A stretch of 64,000 bases of DNA from Pseudobacteriovorax sp. Lineage in GTDB: Bacteria; Bdellovibrionota_B; Oligoflexia; Oligoflexales; Oligoflexaceae. Each line of letters opens with the position of its first letter. The stretch's first letter is position 1. Position numbers and translations under genes: made by a program. The notes beneath the pieces were generated by a model that saw only the letters and a list, made by a program, of their open reading frames with translations, did not search any database and had not been told where the DNA came from. Shown here piece after piece: positions 1-9,897 of the stretch. The DNA lies in assembly GCA_013215145.1 (NCBI GenBank), contig JABSRP010000024.1, positions 62,001 through 126,000 of the forward strand, in the 5' to 3' direction.

Positions 1-1
1 A

Positions 2-1612
2 TTGGATCTTCGTTTTTTTGGGCGATTAGAGCTTCAATTAGGAAATGGTTCCATTGATAATACCAGTCTCAATCCCTATGCAACCATTCGGTACCAGGTG
101 AAGCCTTCGATAGAAAACCAGCAGCGCTTGAGCGTTGAGCTTGGCGATGTTTATGGAGAGTCTCTTTGGGGTTTAAGTGAGCTTGTTGGCGACAATAGTT
201 TTACCAAAATCTACCTAAGAAGGCATCGCGCTAGTGGGCATTACCCTGTCTATTCTAACGGAGGTACTCCACTTAATTCTAGCGACGATCGTATCGTATC
301 GCAGACTAATAATGATCAAAGTTCGTTACAGGGAATGATTTTTTCTCAATGGAATCAGCAAGACCATGTCTTGTCTTTGTTAGCTCGCAATTACAAGAAG
401 AGTAATGGGTTCGCGCCTTTCAATCCTGATCTTGATGCGGCGGCACGTGGCGCGACTGAATCGTCCCTGATTCTGACGAGCTATCGTTTTTATGGTTTAG
501 CTGGGCATTCCTTGTATCTTACAGCAGGATGGCGTCGTGATTTGCAGCTAACGAAAGATCCTCAGAGAGAGATTCTGGGAAGTTTTACCGATTTTGAGCG
601 CGAAAATCAGTCTCGTGAATTTGCCCTTGAATGGGAACCCAATTTGCTGGAAAGCATGCGGATCAAAGTGCGTCAGGAGCATAAGGCCGTAGATATCTAT
701 GGCAAAGGAGATTCAAACTTTGCCTACAATAGTCAGCGTAGCGTTCGGCGCAGTTATCTGGGGTTGAACTACAAGGTACTACCAAAACTTCTATTAAGTG
801 CTAAAGGAGAGTGGCTAGATTATTCGAGCGAGCACGAGAGTATGAAACAACGGAAACATCTTGACAGCTACGGTTTAGCTTTAGACGGAATACTCTGGCA
901 GCCTCTGCGACTAAGCTTCAATTTGCAGTTGTCTAAAACGCAGACACCGCCAAACCTTCTTGCAGAATTTGGCAATGGAGCGGGCATAACTTCGAATCTT
1001 GATATCTTGCCGGAAAAGGCGTTGCATGGTGAGTTTGGCCTAAAAGGAAAGTATGAGACGATAGACTTTCGTATTGCTTACTTCGAAGATGATACGGAAG
1101 ATAAGATTGTTTTTATACCAGTTTCTTTGGGTACTGAAAAAGCTATTAATGTCGATGAATCGGTCGTTAAAGGATGGGAAGCCTCAGTTGGATGGAGTGG
1201 GGCATGGTGGCGCTATCAAATGAGTGTAACTCAATTAGAAGCTTTTTTTGAGAATAGCTTTGGACGCTTTCAATTGCCGAAGACGCCAGCAAAGGTAATG
1301 ACCTCCGAAATAACTCTTTATCATGATGAGTATCGAGCTTATATGCTTAATCGATTTGAAGGGCAGATATACCGGGATCTGGCAAATGATCAGAAAATTC
1401 CGGCTCATTGGCTCACAGATATCGGAGCAAGCATGGATTGTTCCTTTTCAGAGAACGAACTTGATCTCAGTCTTGCCATCATCAATGCTTTCGATCTTAA
1501 ACATCTCGAGTATCAAACGGCGACGGATCAAGGGGCTATTGCTTTCTCACAGGGTAATGGCTATCCCCTTCCGGGTCGGCAGATTAAATTTCAATTAGAC
1601 CTAATCTTTTGA
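2..1612 (+). CDS. TonB-dependent receptor, C-terminal part (5' end outside window)
   Basis: This is the C-terminal beta-barrel portion of a TonB-dependent outer-membrane receptor. The open frame runs from the window edge, so the plug domain and signal peptide lie outside. The end of the protein has the family signature: an 'INAFDLKHLEYQ' segment (cf. NLFDKKY), a 'YPLPGRQIKFQLDLIF' closing strand and a terminal Phe used by the BAM machinery. Repeated amphipathic strands with aromatic girdles fill the rest. It is followed 10 bp later by a lipoprotein and then a secreted protein, suggesting one uptake operon. The substrate cannot be read directly; cobalamin is an inference from the B12-dependent mutase genes downstream. 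Confidence 0.88.
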   Translation: MDLRFFGRLELQLGNGSIDNTSLNPYATIRYQVKPSIENQQRLSVELGDVYGESLWGLSELVGDNSFTKIYLRRHRASGHYPVYSNGGTPLNSSDDRIVSQTNNDQSSLQGMIFSQWNQQDHVLSLLARNYKKSNGFAPFNPDLDAAARGATESSLILTSYRFYGLAGHSLYLTAGWRRDLQLTKDPQREILGSFTDFERENQSREFALEWEPNLLESMRIKVRQEHKAVDIYGKGDSNFAYNSQRSVRRSYLGLNYKVLPKLLLSAKGEWLDYSSEHESMKQRKHLDSYGLALDGILWQPLRLSFNLQLSKTQTPPNLLAEFGNGAGITSNLDILPEKALHGEFGLKGKYETIDFRIAYFEDDTEDKIVFIPVSLGTEKAINVDESVVKGWEASVGWSGAWWRYQMSVTQLEAFFENSFGRFQLPKTPAKVMTSEITLYHDEYRAYMLNRFEGQIYRDLANDQKIPAHWLTDIGASMDCSFSENELDLSLAIINAFDLKHLEYQTATDQGAIAFSQGNGYPLPGRQIKFQLDLIF

Positions 1613-1622
1613 AGGAGACACT

Positions 1623-2510
1623 GTGAAACAAACCTACCTTTTCTTATTGTGTGCTGGATTGTTTATAAATGCTTGTGGCGATGATTCAGAGAATAGTGCT
1701 GAAGACATGCCTACAGAAGAGCCCCCTGCAGAGGAAACTACCGAACCGATGAAAAATGAGGATAAGGGCGAAGAGGTGCCTGACGAGGTACCCGTAGAGA
1801 TTCCTGTTACGGAACCCACTTTCTGCCAGGATATCAGTAATGCTGTTGTAGCGTATGCGAACGAGGCTTCGGCTACGATTGACGAGGCAAAAGAAGGAAC
1901 GCCTTTCTCAGATGCTAATCTGGCGATAAATGGAGTGCGAGGAAGGGGATTAGGTTCAGGAAGTTTGGATGTTTTTTCCTTAGATAAAACAGTCGATGGA
2001 TCGATCACTCTTAGCTATGAGGGAGGGCGTTTTTGCGATGGTCAAGGAGCTGATATTAAAGTATTCGAAAATCCATTTGGTAGTGCTGCTGGAGTTTTTT
2101 TCGAACCGATCATAGTGAGTGTTTCATCTGACGGTGAGTCGTATGTGAGTTTTCCTCATAGCTTTGACTTAGACTCCGACTTAAGGATAAATGCAGTCGA
2201 ACGTTGGCAGGGCTTTGCGGGTATGCAACCAGTTTACTTTCATGAAGAGAACACGGCAGAAATGAATGTCTTTAGTGAAGCTGCAGGAGGTGATTCTTTT
2301 GACTTACAAGATTTACCTCCCGGCCCGCAGAAGGATGATATTTTAAAGAATGGAGTGAGATTTATCAAACTTCAAGCAGCGCAAGCCGCTGTCAATCCAG
2401 AAGATCAAAGCTGTGGTGAAACAAGTTGCTACTTTCCTATTTTGCCTGGAACATTCGGTGGCTTTGCCGATGTTGATGGCCTATATGGCCGCTATATTTT
2501 AAGGGACTAG
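1623..2510 (+). CDS. Surface lipoprotein resembling the LIC_13355 family
   Basis: The predicted 295-residue lipoprotein starts at GTG with a strong GGAG ribosome site 10 bp after the receptor gene. Residues 1-18 form a lipoprotein signal peptide with lipobox FINAC. A Glu/Pro/Thr-rich linker (about 25-65) follows. The globular part has the pattern 'GSGSLDVFSLDKTVDGSITL', 'CDGQGADIKVFENPF' and 'FADVDGLYGRYILRD', which I associate with LIC_13355-type lipoproteins often encoded beside TonB receptors. It probably sits on the outer membrane as a partner of the receptor. The family name is recalled, not searched. Confidence 0.6.
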   Translation: MKQTYLFLLCAGLFINACGDDSENSAEDMPTEEPPAEETTEPMKNEDKGEEVPDEVPVEIPVTEPTFCQDISNAVVAYANEASATIDEAKEGTPFSDANLAINGVRGRGLGSGSLDVFSLDKTVDGSITLSYEGGRFCDGQGADIKVFENPFGSAAGVFFEPIIVSVSSDGESYVSFPHSFDLDSDLRINAVERWQGFAGMQPVYFHEENTAEMNVFSEAAGGDSFDLQDLPPGPQKDDILKNGVRFIKLQAAQAAVNPEDQSCGETSCYFPILPGTFGGFADVDGLYGRYILRD

Positions 2511-2545
2511 GGGTCCTTAGAGACTATTTTTTTAAAGGAGACACC

Positions 2546-3484
2546 ATGAAATTGAACTCACTACTAGTGAAGCTAGCTACATTGAGCATTGCGACACCGG
2601 TTTTTGCCGCTGACGTTTATCAGAATCAAATCACCCAGAACGAGATCCTAGTCGTCGGCGATGACCTAAAAGTCGAGTTAGAAGCCGAAAACCTGAACCT
2701 AAGAATAGTAAGCTTAAACGATGACAGGTGCCGGGCTGATCTTGCTAATTTTGAAAGCCCCTTTGTCTACGCCGATCCTTTTTTAGTTTCATCAAGCAAG
2801 ACGTGTTTGGTCACTGATTCCGGTGTTGAGTTTATTTCTGATAGTCTTGAGGCACCGAAGGATAACTATTCTATTAGCTATGCTTTTCAGGACGAAGAGT
2901 TCTACTACTTTGCCGTCAATGGTAGGTTTTTTCCTGAGGGTACCTCAGGCTATCTTGACCTAAAGGTGGTTGCTAAGGATAATTCTATCGAATTCTATCA
3001 ACCTCTATTCAGTGGGTTGATAGGCTACTCTGGCGCTTTGTCTGTCTCAAATGGTTCACTTTATCTGACAGGGTTTGCAGAAGATTTTTCGGGTAACTCT
3101 ATTTATGAGATCCCAGTGGAAATCATACAAGAAAACCTCGAAGTGAGCCCATTAGATTTTTTAGGATTTGTTGATCAAAATAGTCTTCGTGCTATTAACA
3201 GCGAGGTGTTTCCTGGACTGAGTGCAAGTCTTCAGACGAACGGTCTAGAATTCGCGTACTATAATAATGCCCTTTGGGGAGACTCTTACCTGGTCCAACG
3301 GAACGATCGTGTGGATTTCGACTTATCTCTTGAAGAATTGAATCGCCAGTGTATCGTCAATGAGGATAGCTGCCATGTTTTTTTCGTTAATGAGACTCAG
3401 AATTGGGTAGGGGTGTGCGTAGATTCGGAGGGACTAATTTCGACACCTGAAGAGCCTTTAACTCAGACAGACTGTCAGTTTTAG
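2546..3484 (+). CDS. Secreted protein of unknown function
   Basis: This 312-residue protein begins at ATG behind AAAGGAG, nearly the same ribosome-site context (GGAGACACCATG) as the preceding lipoprotein gene (GGAGACACTGTG), so the three genes probably form one unit. Residues 1-21 are a Sec signal peptide ending in VFA-A. The mature part is acidic, rich in beta-type sequence, and has several cysteines (near residues 58, 82, 268, 276, 290 and 310) likely forming disulfides. No family is recognised. The context suggests a periplasmic or surface accessory of the receptor system. Confidence 0.6.
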   Translation: MKLNSLLVKLATLSIATPVFAADVYQNQITQNEILVVGDDLKVELEAENLNLRIVSLNDDRCRADLANFESPFVYADPFLVSSSKTCLVTDSGVEFISDSLEAPKDNYSISYAFQDEEFYYFAVNGRFFPEGTSGYLDLKVVAKDNSIEFYQPLFSGLIGYSGALSVSNGSLYLTGFAEDFSGNSIYEIPVEIIQENLEVSPLDFLGFVDQNSLRAINSEVFPGLSASLQTNGLEFAYYNNALWGDSYLVQRNDRVDFDLSLEELNRQCIVNEDSCHVFFVNETQNWVGVCVDSEGLISTPEEPLTQTDCQF

Positions 3485-3602
3485 AAACATACATGGCCAA
3501 GTCTAAGACAATAAAGAGCGGGTAAGTTTTAGATTTGGTCCTTCATTTAAAAAGCAGTGTAGCGGGCAGATGGTTTCACTTAGCAACAACAGGGGGCGTT
3601 AG

Positions 3603-5390
3603 TTGGACTTTGTAGAGGATTTTACTATACCGGAATGGGATCAATGGCAGTCTAGCGTCATAAAGGTATTAACAGAGAGAGGGTTTCATAAGCTTACGAA
3701 GACCCTGGAAGAAGGGGTCACCGTATCTCCACTTTATCAGACCGGAATCGGAGTTAGCGACTCTCGGCCGCTTGGAACAAATGGCACCTGGCAGATTACA
3801 CAAACATATAGTTGTCCCGATCTATCTCTCTTAAAGAAAACTATAGACCAAGACCTAATGGGAGGAGTGCAGTATCTTTCGTTTATTGTTGGTCAGGACC
3901 ATGCTGTTCCTTTGAATACACCAGAAGCCATGAATAGACTTTTTTCAGGTGTCTATCTCGAAGCGGTGACGCTGAGTTTTTCCTTACAGGATGGTTTTGA
4001 AGACTTTGCGACTATGCTCGAATCCTATCTGTTGGAAAAGGGTTATTGCCTTAAAGATCTAGATATCAGGCTTTCCTGGACTCCCTTTTCACAGACCGCG
4101 AGCACTGAATCGCTCAAAGTATTAGCTGGCTTGATTCAAGAAAAACCTGATATTTCAAAGTGGTTAACCCTGTCGGGAGCAAGTGTTTACGATGCCGGTG
4201 GGACTGGTGCCAAAGAGCTCGGCTTTTTACTAGCCTCTTTGCTCGAAACACTAAAGCACATGTGCGACCTTGGTTTAAAACCCGAGACCTGCTTAGATAA
4301 GTCAATGATCCAAATAAACCTTGGTACCGATCAGTTTTATGAGATAGCGAAGATAAGAGCCGCCCATATGCTTCTGAAAAAGCTATTTTCGGAGTTAGAG
4401 TTGGATGACTCTCAGTTTGATTTGCCCATTCTCGCAAAATCTTCCTTACGTCATTACTCAAGAACGGATCATTGGGTGAATATTTTAAGGATGACCATAA
4501 TGGGTGCCGCTGCTGGCCTATCGGGTGTTGATGCCATCGAAGTAGCCCCCTATGATTGCCTTTTTGGGCAGCCTTCAGATAGTGGCTATCGGATAGCGCG
4601 AAACATTCATCATATTCTTCTGGAGGAAAGCCACCTTCATCGTGTGCAAGACCCTGCAGGAGGTTCACCTTATATTGAAAAACTAACTTTGGATATTGCC
4701 GCCAAAGCTTGGCACTACTTTCAAGAGATTCAAAAAGTGGGAGGGGCCACACAGGCGCTTACCTCCAATTGGATAAGTGATGACCTAGCCTCCGAACGGC
4801 AGACTTTGTTAAAAAACTTACGCACTCGTCGCCGCCCTTTGACGGGTACCTCAGAATTTCCGAATCCTTCGGCAAAATGGCCCCGAGAAGGCATGAATCA
4901 AGATGGTCCAGGCACACTAACGCATTCAACTTTATTGCCCTTATTCAGGGAATCGGCCATTTTTGAAGATCTCTGGTTAAGGGGAAATGAAGTCAGCGAT
5001 GCTAGCCTTTTTATGCTCGTATTGGGCTCCCTATCTGATCATAGTCCTAGAAGTATATTCAGTAGTAATATTTTGGGAATCGCCGGTATGGAAGCTGTCT
5101 TAGGAAAGGGAGGATTGAATGAAGAGTCACTCATTGCTGATTACAGAGAATCCAGCTCCGCTATTGTTATCATTGCAGGTAAAGACGAACACTATGACCT
5201 TCTTGCGGCATCCTTAGCATCAAAACTAAAATCCCTTGGCGCCTGGGTCATTCTTGCTCAAAACCCCAAAGATAGACGAGCCGAGTACGAGAGTTCTGGT
5301 ATTGACGATTTCGTTTTTTTGGGTTGTGATGTCGTAACTGTTCTAGAAAACCTGTTAAAAAGAATTGAGGAAAGCCGTGAACTTAGATAA
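3603..5390 (+). CDS. mutA: Methylmalonyl-CoA mutase small subunit
   Basis: The 595-residue small (non-catalytic) subunit of the MutAB heterodimer, which interconverts methylmalonyl-CoA and succinyl-CoA in the propionate pathway. The mutase barrel is recognisable by '[17 protein letters not shown]' and '[19 protein letters not shown]', matching '[18 protein letters not shown]' in the large subunit. The C-terminal Rossmann-like domain lacks the B12-ligand motif DxHxxG, having '[14 protein letters not shown]' instead, as expected for MutA. The start is TTG with an AGGGGG ribosome site; the length is slightly below the usual 610-640. It overlaps mutB. Confidence 0.93.
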   Translation: MDFVEDFTIPEWDQWQSSVIKVLTERGFHKLTKTLEEGVTVSPLYQTGIGVSDSRPLGTNGTWQITQTYSCPDLSLLKKTIDQDLMGGVQYLSFIVGQDHAVPLNTPEAMNRLFSGVYLEAVTLSFSLQDGFEDFATMLESYLLEKGYCLKDLDIRLSWTPFSQTASTESLKVLAGLIQEKPDISKWLTLSGASVYDAGGTGAKELGFLLASLLETLKHMCDLGLKPETCLDKSMIQINLGTDQFYEIAKIRAAHMLLKKLFSELELDDSQFDLPILAKSSLRHYSRTDHWVNILRMTIMGAAAGLSGVDAIEVAPYDCLFGQPSDSGYRIARNIHHILLEESHLHRVQDPAGGSPYIEKLTLDIAAKAWHYFQEIQKVGGATQALTSNWISDDLASERQTLLKNLRTRRRPLTGTSEFPNPSAKWPREGMNQDGPGTLTHSTLLPLFRESAIFEDLWLRGNEVSDASLFMLVLGSLSDHSPRSIFSSNILGIAGMEAVLGKGGLNEESLIADYRESSSAIVIIAGKDEHYDLLAASLASKLKSLGAWVILAQNPKDRRAEYESSGIDDFVFLGCDVVTVLENLLKRIEESRELR

Positions 5391-7518
5391 AGACTTTTCA
5401 AAGATTCCTTTTAGTCCGGTTTCTAACGATAGGATTCGCGAGTCCAGCGAATCCTTCGTCACACCCGAGGGTATTCCCTTCAAAAATGTTTATCAATCTG
5501 ATGACCTTGCTGAAGTATCGCATTTGGGAACCCTGCCAGGTTTTGCTCCATTTGTCAGGGGTCCTTATCCAACAATGTACGCTGTAAGGCCTTGGACGAT
5601 TCGTCAGTACGCGGGGTTCTCTACCGCTGAAGAAAGCAATGCCTTCTATCGAAAGAACCTTAGTGCCGGTCAGAAAGGATTATCTATTGCCTTTGATTTA
5701 GCGACTCATCGTGGTTATGACTCTGATCATCCAAGGGTGATGGGAGACGTAGGAATGGCCGGCGTGGCCATTGACTCTATCAAAGACATGCGTATCTTGT
5801 TTGATGGTATTCCGTTGGATAAAATGAGTGTGTCAATGACTATGAATGGAGCTGTCCTGCCGATTCTAGCCCTTTATATACTCGCAGCCGAAGAGCAAGG
5901 CGTGACTCCTGAAAAGCTCTCAGGTACGATCCAAAACGATATCCTCAAAGAATTTATGGTCAGAAACACCTATATTTATCCTCCGTCTCCTTCCATGAGG
6001 ATCATTTCGGATATTTTTGCCTACACATCCAAGTATATGCCTAAGTTCAATAGTATCAGTATATCTGGCTATCACATGCAAGAGGCTGGAGCCACGGCCG
6101 ATTTGGAATTAGCCTACACGCTGGCAGATGGTGTTGAGTATGTGCGGACAGGTATGCAGGCAGGCCTTGACGTTGATGCCTTTGCCCCACGTCTGTCTTT
6201 TTTCTGGGCGATTGGGATGAACTACTTTATGGAGATTGCCAAGATGCGAGCAGGTCGATTGCTCTGGGCTAAACTCATGAAGCAGTTTCCAATAAAAAAT
6301 CCGAAGTCTATGTCCCTGCGAACTCATTCTCAGACATCAGGATGGAGTCTAACGGCCCAGGATGTGTTTAACAACGTTACGAGGACAGCGATAGAAGCTA
6401 TGGCCTCAACTCAAGGGCATACTCAATCTTTGCATACAAATTCGCTGGACGAGGCCATCGCTTTGCCATCCGAATTCAGCGCACGCATTGCTCGTAACAC
6501 GCAACTCTTTCTCCAACAAGAATCAGGTACCTGTCGCACCGTAGATCCTTGGGGAGGGTCTTATTTTGTTGAAAAACTAACCCATGATCTAGCTCAAAAA
6601 GCGTGGCAGCACATTCAAGAAGTGGAATCATTAGGTGGGATGGCGAAGGCCATTGAGCAAGGAATACCTAAATTAAGGATCGAGGAAGCAGCAACTAAAA
6701 CACAAGCTCGCATTGATTCTGGACTACAAACTATTGTTGGTGTGAATCAATTTATTGTCGAAGATGAGGAACCGATTGATGTTCTAAAGGTAGACAATAC
6801 CATAGTTCGGAAGGCTCAGATTCAGCGATTGAGCGAATTAAAAGCTGAAAGGAATGCTGGTGCTGTTACGGCTGCGCTCGAGGCATTGACCAAATGTGCC
6901 AATGGAGAAGACGGCAACTTGCTAGATCTGGCGGTAAAAGCGGCACGATGTAAAGCTACGGTTGGTGAGATTAGTGATGCTCTAGAAAAAGTATATGGTC
7001 GCTACACCGCTGTTATTAGGTCTGTGAATGGTATTTATTCGAAAACGACAACAAATGACGAGCACGTAGGGGCCGCTAAAATAGCTATTGAAGCGTTTGC
7101 AAAAAACGAAGGTCGTCGACCGCGTATCATGATTGCAAAAATGGGGCAAGATGGCCATGATAGAGGCCAAAAGGTTGTTTCGTCAGCATATGCAGATTTA
7201 GGATTTGATGTGGACATTGGTCCCTTGTTTCAAACTCCAGAAGAAACAGCTAAGCAGGCCGTGGAGAATGATGTTCATATTGTGGCTGTTAGCTCATTAG
7301 CTGCAGGTCATTTAACATTAGTCCCGGCACTAAAAGCTCAGTTGGAAAAACTAGGGCGCTCGGATATTCTTGTCATTGTCGGTGGTGTTGTGCCCAAACA
7401 AGATTATGAAGAACTTTATCAAGCGGGTGCAGCGCTGATCTTTGGACCTGGAACCATACTTGGGAGAGCGGCCTCCACAATTATCGAACGACTAAATGAT
7501 CAATACGGATACAAATAG
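5377..7518 (+). CDS. mutB: Methylmalonyl-CoA mutase large (catalytic, B12-binding) subunit
   Basis: This is the adenosylcobalamin-dependent catalytic subunit, 713 residues from the preferred GTG start at 5377, which has TGAGG six bases upstream; an in-frame TTG at 5365 is also possible. The substrate-binding motif '[17 protein letters not shown]' is at about residue 60, and the B12 domain near the C terminus has '[12 protein letters not shown]', whose DGHDRG supplies the axial histidine. The gene overlaps mutA by 14 bp and is followed after 9 bp by meaB, so all three are translationally coupled. Confidence 0.97.
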   Translation: MNLDKDFSKIPFSPVSNDRIRESSESFVTPEGIPFKNVYQSDDLAEVSHLGTLPGFAPFVRGPYPTMYAVRPWTIRQYAGFSTAEESNAFYRKNLSAGQKGLSIAFDLATHRGYDSDHPRVMGDVGMAGVAIDSIKDMRILFDGIPLDKMSVSMTMNGAVLPILALYILAAEEQGVTPEKLSGTIQNDILKEFMVRNTYIYPPSPSMRIISDIFAYTSKYMPKFNSISISGYHMQEAGATADLELAYTLADGVEYVRTGMQAGLDVDAFAPRLSFFWAIGMNYFMEIAKMRAGRLLWAKLMKQFPIKNPKSMSLRTHSQTSGWSLTAQDVFNNVTRTAIEAMASTQGHTQSLHTNSLDEAIALPSEFSARIARNTQLFLQQESGTCRTVDPWGGSYFVEKLTHDLAQKAWQHIQEVESLGGMAKAIEQGIPKLRIEEAATKTQARIDSGLQTIVGVNQFIVEDEEPIDVLKVDNTIVRKAQIQRLSELKAERNAGAVTAALEALTKCANGEDGNLLDLAVKAARCKATVGEISDALEKVYGRYTAVIRSVNGIYSKTTTNDEHVGAAKIAIEAFAKNEGRRPRIMIAKMGQDGHDRGQKVVSSAYADLGFDVDIGPLFQTPEETAKQAVENDVHIVAVSSLAAGHLTLVPALKAQLEKLGRSDILVIVGGVVPKQDYEELYQAGAALIFGPGTILGRAASTIIERLNDQYGYK

Positions 7519-7527
7519 GAGGTTGCG

Positions 7528-8502
7528 GTGGAACGCTACAATGTTGGACTACTAGTTGAGGGCGTATTGAATGGCCATAAAGGGAGCCTAGGTAAGAGTA
7601 TTACATTAGTTGAGAGCCAGAATGAAAGACACCATCCACTTGGTCAGGAGCTGATCGAAAAACTTCTGCCATATTCGGGAAAATCGCGACGAGTTGGTAT
7701 TAGTGGAGTCCCTGGCGTTGGTAAGAGTACCTTCATAGAGGGGTTTGGTAGTTGGTATTTAAAAAAAGAACGAAAGCTTGCCGTCTTGGCTGTGGACCCA
7801 TCAAGCGAAAAGACGAAGGGCAGTATCCTTGGTGACAAAACCCGCATGGTGGAGCTGTCCCGTCACCCAAATGCCTTTATCAGGCCCTCGGCGACTGGTG
7901 GAGCTTTGGGGGGTGTGACCAGAAAGTCTCGTGAAACCATAATTATTCTTGAGGCTGCAGGCTATTCCGATATTTTTGTTGAGACTGTTGGTGTAGGTCA
8001 ATCTGAAGCTCAGGTTGCTAAAATGGTGGATTTGTTCTTGGTACTGATGCTACCCACCGCTGGGGACGAACTACAAGGTATTAAAAGAGGAATCTTAGAA
8101 TCGGCCCACGCCATCATCATAAATAAGTGTGATATCGATGAGGTTCAAACCAGACGTGCCGAAAGAGAGTATTTGAATGCTCTTCATTATTTTCGTGCCG
8201 ATGAAAAAGGTTGGGAGCCTAGGGTTTTAAGTTGTAGCGGTTTAAAGCAGATTGGTTTTGACTCCATCGAGTCGATGTTAGATCAATTTTTTAATACTGA
8301 GGATAAATCGTTTATCGACCAACAACGAAAAGAACAGCAAAAAGAATGGTATAAAGAGAGTCTCGAACGTCTGGCGCTGGAGCATTTCTTCAATCGCTCA
8401 GATGTGCAGGAAAGATATCAAAAAGCACTAAGTGATCTTGAAGCCCACCGTTCGACGCCGGCAAAGTCTCTTCATGATATAGCCTCGCTACTAGACGGTT
8501 AG
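7528..8502 (+). CDS. meaB: MeaB/ArgK-type G-protein chaperone of methylmalonyl-CoA mutase
   Basis: A 324-residue SIMIBI-class GTPase that loads adenosylcobalamin onto methylmalonyl-CoA mutase and protects it from inactivation. The P-loop is 'GVPGVGKSTF', followed by 'AVDPSSEKTKGSILGDKTRM' (switch region), 'VETVGVGQSE' and the base-recognition motif 'INKCD', an NKxD-type element. The start is GTG with GGAGG at 7518-7522. It is the third gene of the mutA-mutB-meaB operon, the commonest arrangement for this chaperone. Confidence 0.95.
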   Translation: MERYNVGLLVEGVLNGHKGSLGKSITLVESQNERHHPLGQELIEKLLPYSGKSRRVGISGVPGVGKSTFIEGFGSWYLKKERKLAVLAVDPSSEKTKGSILGDKTRMVELSRHPNAFIRPSATGGALGGVTRKSRETIIILEAAGYSDIFVETVGVGQSEAQVAKMVDLFLVLMLPTAGDELQGIKRGILESAHAIIINKCDIDEVQTRRAEREYLNALHYFRADEKGWEPRVLSCSGLKQIGFDSIESMLDQFFNTEDKSFIDQQRKEQQKEWYKESLERLALEHFFNRSDVQERYQKALSDLEAHRSTPAKSLHDIASLLDG

Positions 8503-8549
8503 GTTATGAAGTAGGGTAGATACTTTGCAATGACCTAAGCTAAAATTTT

Positions 8550-8993
8550 TTAGGCTGAGCAATCAGCGCAAATTCCGATCACTTGAGTCACGCGAGACTC
8601 AGCAATAAATGAATCTGGGGCAGCAACCTTTTTCCTAGGTCTCGAAGTGTCAACAACCTCTTCGGTCATGTCACAAGATCTGCAGTAAAATATGGTGTGG
8701 GAGGTATTGGTTTCGCAGTGAAGCTCGCTACATGCAACGAACTTTCCTTGAGTTCCTACCGCGTGTAAAAGCTCGCACCCAGAGAAAATTTGGAAATTTC
8801 TATACACCGTAGCAAAATCAATATTGGCACTTTGGGAGACCTGATCATGGAGTTCTTTTGGTCCAAAGGGTTTGGCGAACTGTGAAATCGCTTCGGCGAT
8901 GATGACTCTCGTTCTCGTCTTCTTGTAACCTTTAGCGGTAAGTATGTGAAAGCAAGCGTTCACGTAATCGTCACAGCTGTTGCAATGAATCAT
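8550..8993 (-). CDS. Fur-family metal-responsive repressor
   Basis: A 147-residue Fur-superfamily protein. The winged-helix part carries 'GPKELHDQV' and the recognition helix 'IDFATVYRNFQIF'. The dimerisation domain has two CxxC pairs (CRSC near 106-109 and CADC near 142-145) for structural zinc, and an extra N-terminal 'CNSCDD'. The Cys and His content suggests zinc or a related metal as effector; Zur-type versus Fur-type cannot be fixed from sequence alone. It lies downstream of, and on the same strand as, a MerP/MerT-like metal cluster, from which it is separated by a hairpin at 9147-9183. Confidence 0.85.
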   Translation of the reverse strand: MIHCNSCDDYVNACFHILTAKGYKKTRTRVIIAEAISQFAKPFGPKELHDQVSQSANIDFATVYRNFQIFSGCELLHAVGTQGKFVACSELHCETNTSHTIFYCRSCDMTEEVVDTSRPRKKVAAPDSFIAESRVTQVIGICADCSA

Positions 8994-9146
8994 AAAGTCC
9001 TCGGATCGTGTGTTCGGTCACAAAAATACACCCATATTGGTATAGCAAAAATGCTAGGTTTTGTGAATAGTTCTAGTCGAATAAAGTCGATTCTTCATCT
9101 CTGTTTGGAGCTAACACTCTGAATTATATAAGAATAAATTTGATCG

Positions 9147-9183
9147 TTAACCAGCTAGGAGCTTATGCATCCTGGCTGGTTAA
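9147..9183 (-). terminator. Long hairpin downstream of the MerT-like gene
   Basis: A 14-bp inverted repeat (9147-9160 with 9170-9183, one G-T mismatch) encloses a 9-nt loop. It lies 57 bp after the stop of the MerT-like gene and before the fur-like gene on the same strand. No clear U-run follows, so it may act as a transcript-end stabiliser or processing barrier more than a classical intrinsic terminator. Confidence 0.5.
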
Positions 9184-9239
9184 TAAAGCTAAATCTTATA
9201 ATTATCATTAGTTAGACGCCAATTGGCGGGACGGCGAAA

Positions 9240-9608
9240 TCAAGTCAGCATAGGTATCGCCAGATACGCGAAGAAAAAACCTATGAGCCAAAGGCTCGAA
9301 GAAAGACCTAATATCACTCCGCTCCATCTGCGGGATTTAGCGCATTGCGCCCTTAGTTTTGGATCCGTAGGGCAGCTGGTTTGCCTTGAGCGATACCATG
9401 ATATCCCGCTCAAAAGGGTTAAGATACCACTGATTAGAAACACAGTGGACTTGTATTCGCTGAGTAGCACCAGTCCCGGTATACTGGTAACCAAAACTCC
9501 CACTGCCGAGCCTAGTCCAACACTCACGAGGAGAGTAGGAAGGGCGCAGCAAACTAGAGTGCTGCTTGAGGCAAACAAACTGAGATATCCACCTTTAAAG
9601 CTTTTCAT
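9240..9608 (-). CDS. MerT/MerC-like small membrane metal transporter
   Basis: A 122-residue inner-membrane protein with three to four hydrophobic segments (about residues 6-37, 40-65 and 93-120). The first helix contains vicinal cysteines in 'TLVCCALPTLLVSVG', the arrangement used by MerT to pass a thiophilic metal, and the cytoplasmic loop has 'CPTDPKLRAQC'. Its ATG overlaps the upstream MerP-like gene by 14 bp, giving a MerP-MerT-type pair. No MerA or MerR is present in the window, so the substrate could be another soft metal or zinc. Confidence 0.7.
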   Translation of the reverse strand: MKSFKGGYLSLFASSSTLVCCALPTLLVSVGLGSAVGVLVTSIPGLVLLSEYKSTVFLISGILTLLSGISWYRSRQTSCPTDPKLRAQCAKSRRWSGVILGLSSSLWLIGFFFAYLAIPMLT

Positions 9609-9888
9609 GATTTAACCCCACATAAGCAAAACCTGAGCTTTCAATGATTGTTTTGACTGTCTGTTCGGGTAACGTTTTGCCGTCTTTATACTCGATGTGA
9701 ACCAACATCTGATCCAGATCGACAGACACTCGTGATACCTCGGGACGCTTAGAAAGGCCTTTTTTTACTCCCTGCGCACAAAAAGCACAGACCATACCTT
9801 TAACTTTTACAGTGGATTTTGTTCTTGAATAGGCCGTGAAGGGAAGGCAAAAGAGCCAGACAAAGGCCATAATTTTTAAAAACATCAC
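9595..9888 (-). CDS. MerP-like periplasmic heavy-metal-associated (HMA) protein
   Basis: A 97-residue exported HMA-domain protein. Residues 1-22 are a signal peptide (to AYSR). The metal-binding loop is 'VKGMVCAFCAQGVKKGL', a CxxC motif in the canonical HMA position. The ferredoxin-like fold continues to 'IIESSGFAYVGL'. It probably captures a soft metal ion in the periplasm and delivers it to the MerT-like transporter encoded directly downstream with overlapping reading frames. Confidence 0.82.
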   Translation of the reverse strand: MMFLKIMAFVWLFCLPFTAYSRTKSTVKVKGMVCAFCAQGVKKGLSKRPEVSRVSVDLDQMLVHIEYKDGKTLPEQTVKTIIESSGFAYVGLNHEKL

Positions 9889-9897
9889 TAATCTCCT

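Noticed and set aside
2498-2535. Intrinsic terminator between the lipoprotein and the next secreted-protein gene
   Set aside because: AAGGGAC/GTCCTT gives only a short bulged stem, and the T7 run is too far from it; the shared ribosome-site context suggests co-transcription.
4114-4752. A 212-residue open frame antisense to mutA
   Set aside because: It lies wholly within the conserved mutA gene on the opposite strand, has no recognisable domain and is a frame shadow.
9223-9615. A 130-residue plus-strand frame across the MerT-like gene
   Set aside because: It is antisense to a recognisable membrane transporter, is Arg/Pro-rich like a shadow frame and has no ribosome site.
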